Positions 24,345-27,409 of a stretch of 27,409 nucleotides of DNA are shown here, piece by piece. Made by a program: the position numbers and the translations under genes. The stretch is from contig RDYC01000187.1 in NCBI GenBank assembly GCA_004293295.1, positions 1-27,409 on the forward strand. The letters are read 5' to 3'. Positions within the stretch are counted from its first letter, which is position 1; each line of letters starts with the position of its first letter. Below the pieces are notes generated by a model, which worked only from the letters and a program-made list of their open reading frames with translations, did not search any database and was not told where the DNA came from. The DNA is from Bacteroidota bacterium (lineage in GTDB: Bacteria > Bacteroidota > Bacteroidia > UKL13-3).

Positions 24345-25600
24345 TCCTTTCTTTTTAGCTTTTTCTTTTGACTTGCGGTCATCCCATTAATCCTTTTGTA
24401 ATAGCCTGTTTTATTTTGCTTTACCCAAATTGTCAACTTCTGCTTTGCCTTAAGTTGGTTGCTTTTTAGTTTATTCCAGCTTTTAATCTCAGCAGCAGTT
24501 ACATCAAACCAATCAGCCACATCAGCCAATACATCGCCCTTTTTTACGGTGTAATACACCCGCTTCTTGTCAAAAACAGGCGCCTTATCTACCTCATTTT
24601 GTTTTGCTTGATCCGGTTTCTCCTTCAAGGGCGTTTCCGGTTGTTGGGATTTTAAAGTATCTGTTGGGATTTTTTGAATTGCTACCGGAGAAAACTCTCC
24701 AGGGTTAGGGAGTGGCTTATACACACTATCCTTTAGTAGGCTAAACAGCTTTCCCTTTGCTTTAGGCAACACCACATTATAGCCCTCCAAGTTGTAGGGT
24801 ATAACATCCTTTTTAAATATTGGATTTAACGTCCTTAGCTGGTCCAAAGAGATTTCGAGTGTTGACGAAATTTGTTGAAAGGATAACCACTTATTAACCA
24901 AAACCGTATCGGTATCAAAAAAAACAGAGGCTTGGGTTGGTCTAATACCATGTTCTTTATAAAAATTGCAGATATATGCGGCTGCAATAAATTTGGGATA
25001 GGCCTCTCTTGTATTTTCTGGTATATAAGGGTATACGTCCCAAAAGTGCATGCTATTTCCAGCCATTCTTATGCTTTTGTTAAGCATAATAGGTGTTGAT
25101 TGAAAAGCTGCAATAGCCAAAGGCCATTGGCGATAAATAGAAAATAAATCTTTAAAATGTGTGGCCACTACTATACTTGACTTCCCAATATCTTTTCGTT
25201 CGTCAACATAAGAGTTAACCTTTAATTTATACATTTTTGAGACGTTGTACGGCATTAACCAAATGCCACTTGCGCCAGAACTTACTTGTGATTGTGCGTT
25301 TAATTCAGAAAGTGCTACTGCAAGGTATTTTAAATCGGTTGGAACGCCTTTTTGTCTGAGGTTTTTCTCTAGCGTAGGAAAATACAACTTACTTAGGCCT
25401 ACCAATTCTCTCGTTTTTTCGGGATTGGATAAATAGGCTTCGATGTGTTTTTTTACTTCTGGGTAATAGCTTATATCAATTGGGGATTTAAGAGACTCTA
25501 GTCGCTGTATGTACAGTTGTTCTGCATCTGTTTGCGCCCAAACTAAAACAGTTGACAATAAATAAATTGCAATAAACCCTATTATCTTAACTTTTTTCAA
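24341..25600 (-). CDS. MltD-like protein with degenerate transglycosylase domain and LysM
   Basis: This 419-residue exported protein has a signal peptide (MKKVKIIGFIAIYLLSTVLV, WAQ), an SLT-like domain (about residues 65-220), a degenerate LysM-like segment (about 238-278), a proline/lysine-rich linker and a LysM near 348-392 (YYTVKKGDVLADVADWFDV). The SLT domain keeps the MltD frame (LRQKGVPTDLKYLAVALSEL, VNSYVDERKD). However, the catalytic Glu of the VESxLNP motif is Leu97, GIWQ is GIWL, and AAYNAG is AAFQST. Transglycosylase activity is therefore doubtful; Glu99 is two residues off. It probably binds peptidoglycan through LysM. The start is a TTG at 25600 (no ATG), 12 nt after gatA. Confidence 0.85.
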   Translation of the reverse strand: MKKVKIIGFIAIYLLSTVLVWAQTDAEQLYIQRLESLKSPIDISYYPEVKKHIEAYLSNPEKTRELVGLSKLYFPTLEKNLRQKGVPTDLKYLAVALSELNAQSQVSSGASGIWLMPYNVSKMYKLKVNSYVDERKDIGKSSIVVATHFKDLFSIYRQWPLAIAAFQSTPIMLNKSIRMAGNSMHFWDVYPYIPENTREAYPKFIAAAYICNFYKEHGIRPTQASVFFDTDTVLVNKWLSFQQISSTLEISLDQLRTLNPIFKKDVIPYNLEGYNVVLPKAKGKLFSLLKDSVYKPLPNPGEFSPVAIQKIPTDTLKSQQPETPLKEKPDQAKQNEVDKAPVFDKKRVYYTVKKGDVLADVADWFDVTAAEIKSWNKLKSNQLKAKQKLTIWVKQNKTGYYKRINGMTASQKKKLKRKD

Positions 25601-25612
25601 TTCCTGTTTTAT

Positions 25613-27025
25613 TTATGAAATGGTTGAGGCAATATTCATCATAGCCCCTTCACAAAAAGGCTTTGCCATTAATTGAACACCAATTGGCATTCCGTTTGAG
25701 TGATTACCCGCAGGAATAGAGATAGCAGGATTTCCACAAATATTTGCATGCACGGTAAAGATATCGGCCAAATACATGGCTATAGGGTCACTTGTTTTCT
25801 CGCCCAACTTAAATGCTGTGCTTGGTGTTGTTGGTGAAAGCAAAAAATCAACGGTATCAAATAATTCTTCTGTTTTTGCTTGAACCAGTTTTCTTACTTT
25901 TTGGGCTTTGGTGTAATACGCATCGTAGGAGCCGGCTGATAACACAAATGTGCCAAGCATAATTCTTCGCTTTACCTCTTTACCAAACCCTTCACTCCTT
26001 GATTTTTTAAATGTACTTTCCAAGTCCGTTGCGTTATTGCTTCTATAACCATGGGTTAGTCCACTAAACCTTGATAAGTTTGAAGACGCTTCTGCGGTAG
26101 TTAGTACGTAATAAACAGGCACCAAAAAATCAACATACGGAAAGCTCAATTCTACCACATCATGCCCTTGTTGTTTGAGCCTTTCTATAACACTTAAAAT
26201 TGCATTTTTTATTTCTGCATCAATCCCTTCATGAAAAACGCATTCTTTAATGTAGCCAATTTTTTGTTTAGGGGCAATGGCGGCTTCTGCATAGTGAGCA
26301 ACAGGGCGTGATGAGCTTGTTGCATCCGCTTCGTCTTTTCCCGAAATAACCTCCATTACCAATTGCATATCATAGATACTTTTGGTTATTGGGCCAATTT
26401 GGTCGAAAGAGGAGGCGTATGCTATTAAGCCATTTCTTGAAACTCTTCCATAAGTTGGTTTAATTCCCATTACACCGCAAAACGCTGCCGGTTGGCGAAT
26501 AGAACCTCCCGTATCACTTGCAATTGCCACTTGGCACAAATCGGCTTGCACAGCAACAGCTGCACCGCCTGAAGACCCCCCAGATACCCTGGTGCGATCA
26601 ATTGCATTTAAAACAGGGCCATAAAAGGAGGTTTCATTAGAAGCACCCATCGCAAACTCATCGCAATTTAACCGACCTATAATTATAGCATCTTCAGCCA
26701 ACAGTCGCTCAATAACTGTTGCATTATATACCGACTCGAAACCGGAAAGGATTTTTGATGAGGCCGAAACTTTATGATTTTTGTAACAGATATTATCTTT
26801 TATTCCTATTACTAAACCCGCAAGTTTTCCGGCTGTTCCAGCCTCAATTTTTTGTTGAACAATTTCTGCTTGTGAAATGGCCTCTTCCTCAAAAACCTCC
26901 ACAAAAGCATTAAGCTCCACTTGGCTTTTTATATTACCTAAATAATGCAAAACAAGACCACGTAATGTGATCTTGTTTTGTTTAATATCTGCTAATATGT
27001 TTACTAATGAGTTATAGTTTTCCAC
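25613..27025 (-). CDS. gatA: Asp-tRNA(Asn)/Glu-tRNA(Gln) amidotransferase subunit A
   Basis: This is the glutaminase subunit of GatCAB, which amidates mischarged Glu-tRNA(Gln) and Asp-tRNA(Asn). The 470-residue length is normal. The amidase Ser-cisSer-Lys triad is complete: Lys76 in IGIKDNI, cis-Ser151 in SGGSSGG and Ser175 in DTGGSIRQP. Other family marks are GRLNCDEFAMGASNE and the C-terminal NICGNPAISIPAG. The start is GTG at 27025, overlapping the TAG stop of tatA by one base (TAGTG), so translation is probably coupled. gatB and gatC are not in the window, as is common when the subunits are scattered. Presence implies that this organism makes at least one amide tRNA indirectly. Confidence 0.97.
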   Translation of the reverse strand: MENYNSLVNILADIKQNKITLRGLVLHYLGNIKSQVELNAFVEVFEEEAISQAEIVQQKIEAGTAGKLAGLVIGIKDNICYKNHKVSASSKILSGFESVYNATVIERLLAEDAIIIGRLNCDEFAMGASNETSFYGPVLNAIDRTRVSGGSSGGAAVAVQADLCQVAIASDTGGSIRQPAAFCGVMGIKPTYGRVSRNGLIAYASSFDQIGPITKSIYDMQLVMEVISGKDEADATSSSRPVAHYAEAAIAPKQKIGYIKECVFHEGIDAEIKNAILSVIERLKQQGHDVVELSFPYVDFLVPVYYVLTTAEASSNLSRFSGLTHGYRSNNATDLESTFKKSRSEGFGKEVKRRIMLGTFVLSAGSYDAYYTKAQKVRKLVQAKTEELFDTVDFLLSPTTPSTAFKLGEKTSDPIAMYLADIFTVHANICGNPAISIPAGNHSNGMPIGVQLMAKPFCEGAMMNIASTIS

Positions 27026-27243
27026 TATTCTTTTGTTGTTGATTGGTTATCTTTTTCTTTCATTCCTTCCTCAATTTGGCTTTTAACATTCTTTTTGGCA
27101 TCGTTAAACTCCCTAATTCCGTTGCCTATTCCCCTCATTAACTCAGGTATTTTTTTTCCGCCAAACAAAAACACCACAACAAGCAAAATAATTAGCCACT
27201 CACCGCCACCCAAGTTTCCAATAAACAATAATGATGTATTCAT
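27025..27243 (-). CDS. tatA: Twin-arginine translocase subunit TatA/TatE
   Basis: This 72-residue pore-forming subunit of the Tat pathway exports folded proteins. It has a short periplasmic start, one membrane helix (GEWLIILLVVVFLFGGKKIP, about residues 14-33) and the FGGKKIPEL hinge. An amphipathic helix (RGIGNGIREFNDAKKN) and a charged tail follow. The length and FGxxKxPEL pattern fit TatA rather than TatB. The ATG is at 27243, and it is the first gene of a tatA-gatA-mltD-like run. tatC is not in the window. Confidence 0.95.
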   Translation of the reverse strand: MNTSLLFIGNLGGGEWLIILLVVVFLFGGKKIPELMRGIGNGIREFNDAKKNVKSQIEEGMKEKDNQSTTKE

Positions 27244-27263
27244 ATGTATTAATTTACAGCCGT

Positions 27264-27271
27264 CAAAGTTA
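27264..27271 (-). promoter_or_regulatory. Candidate -7 box for the tatA-gatA unit
   Basis: On the minus strand TAACTTTG matches TAnnTTTG exactly and lies 20 nt upstream of the tatA ATG. The -33 region is poor. It is placed between the end of the upstream pseudouridine synthase gene and tatA. Confidence 0.45.
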
Positions 27272-27290
27272 TGTTTTATTTCAATAAAAA

Positions 27291-27409
27291 CTATTTCAGT
27301 TGAACTTGCTTTTTTAGTTTCTTTATCTCCTTTTCATCCATATGCCTCCACTCTCCCCTGTTTAGTCCCTTTCTATCAAGACCGGCAAACTCAAGTCTGT
27401 CTAGCTTAT
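27291..27409 (-). CDS. RluB/RsuA-type pseudouridine synthase, C-terminal end (5' part outside window)
   Basis: Reading the minus strand from the window edge gives 38 codons and a TAG stop. The peptide contains KLDRLEFAGLDRKGLNRGEW followed by RHMDEKEIKKLKK. This matches the C-terminal pattern of bacterial 23S/16S rRNA pseudouridine synthases of the RsuA/RluB group (DR-x-x-FAGL-x-x-K-x-L-x-RG-x-WR-x-L-x-x-xE). The catalytic domain lies beyond the window, so which member it is cannot be decided. It is in the same direction as tatA, with 47 nt between. Confidence 0.75.
   Translation of the reverse strand, partial: KLDRLEFAGLDRKGLNRGEWRHMDEKEIKKLKKQVQLK

Noticed and set aside
1..27409. Search for CRISPR arrays, tRNA or rRNA genes, insertion sequences, phage genes or defence systems
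   Set aside because: No regularly spaced repeats, cloverleaf-type sequences, transposase or integrase motifs, or known defence domains were seen. The gene-free stretches are too short or featureless to hide an array.

Overview
The window is a chromosomal stretch from a member of the Bacteroidota. The evidence is a C-terminal type IX secretion (T9SS) sorting domain, LytS/LytTR-type signalling, several families largely confined to this phylum (DUF4292, DUF6427-like, a short CarB), and promoters of the Bacteroidota type (TTTG, about 19-20 nt, TAnnTTTG). The most convincing of these lies before rpsT. I cannot place it more finely than phylum or class. No tRNA, rRNA, CRISPR array, insertion sequence, integrase or phage gene was seen. 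Gene density is high, with 25 complete and 2 partial protein genes.

Layout. (1) 1-3162: the 3' part of carB, a bidirectional terminator, a convergent DUF2461 gene and a divergent SAM methyltransferase. (2) 3163-6090: an AT-rich island holding one secreted T9SS substrate with six tandem Ig/IPT-like repeats, flanked by about 370 and 425 nt without a gene. (3) 6091-8979: a four-gene signalling operon, LiaF-like membrane protein, DUF4288 protein, LytS-type histidine kinase and LytTR response regulator, with overlapping junctions. (4) 18232 down to 8983, minus strand: eight tightly packed genes, apparently one operon: Wzx-type flippase, dUTPase, sugar-phosphate nucleotidyltransferase, exported TPR protein, DUF4292 lipoprotein, EnvC-like activator, exported protein of unknown function and DUF6427-like membrane protein. 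(5) 18332-21654, plus strand: a second exported TPR protein, an IscA/HesB-type Fe-S protein, ribosomal protein S20 with a strong terminator, and a DedA protein. (6) 23695 down to 21651, minus strand: a membrane-associated methyltransferase and a LolC/E-type permease. (7) 23829-24344: a GtrA-family membrane protein. (8) 27409 down to 24341, minus strand: the end of an RluB-type pseudouridine synthase, then tatA, gatA and an MltD-like LysM protein whose catalytic glutamate position is not conserved.

Common theme. Most of the window serves the cell envelope: lipid-linked sugar transport and activation, lipoprotein trafficking, peptidoglycan remodelling, Tat export and envelope stress sensing. 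Housekeeping genes (carB, dut, rpsT, gatA, the Fe-S gene) are interspersed.

Nothing here is a clear new defence or mobile system. The most interesting points are the LiaF/DUF4288/LytS/LytTR operon, the apparent pseudo-transglycosylase, the envelope operon, the repeat-built T9SS substrate, and an unusually high share of TTG starts, all on genes for membrane or exported proteins.
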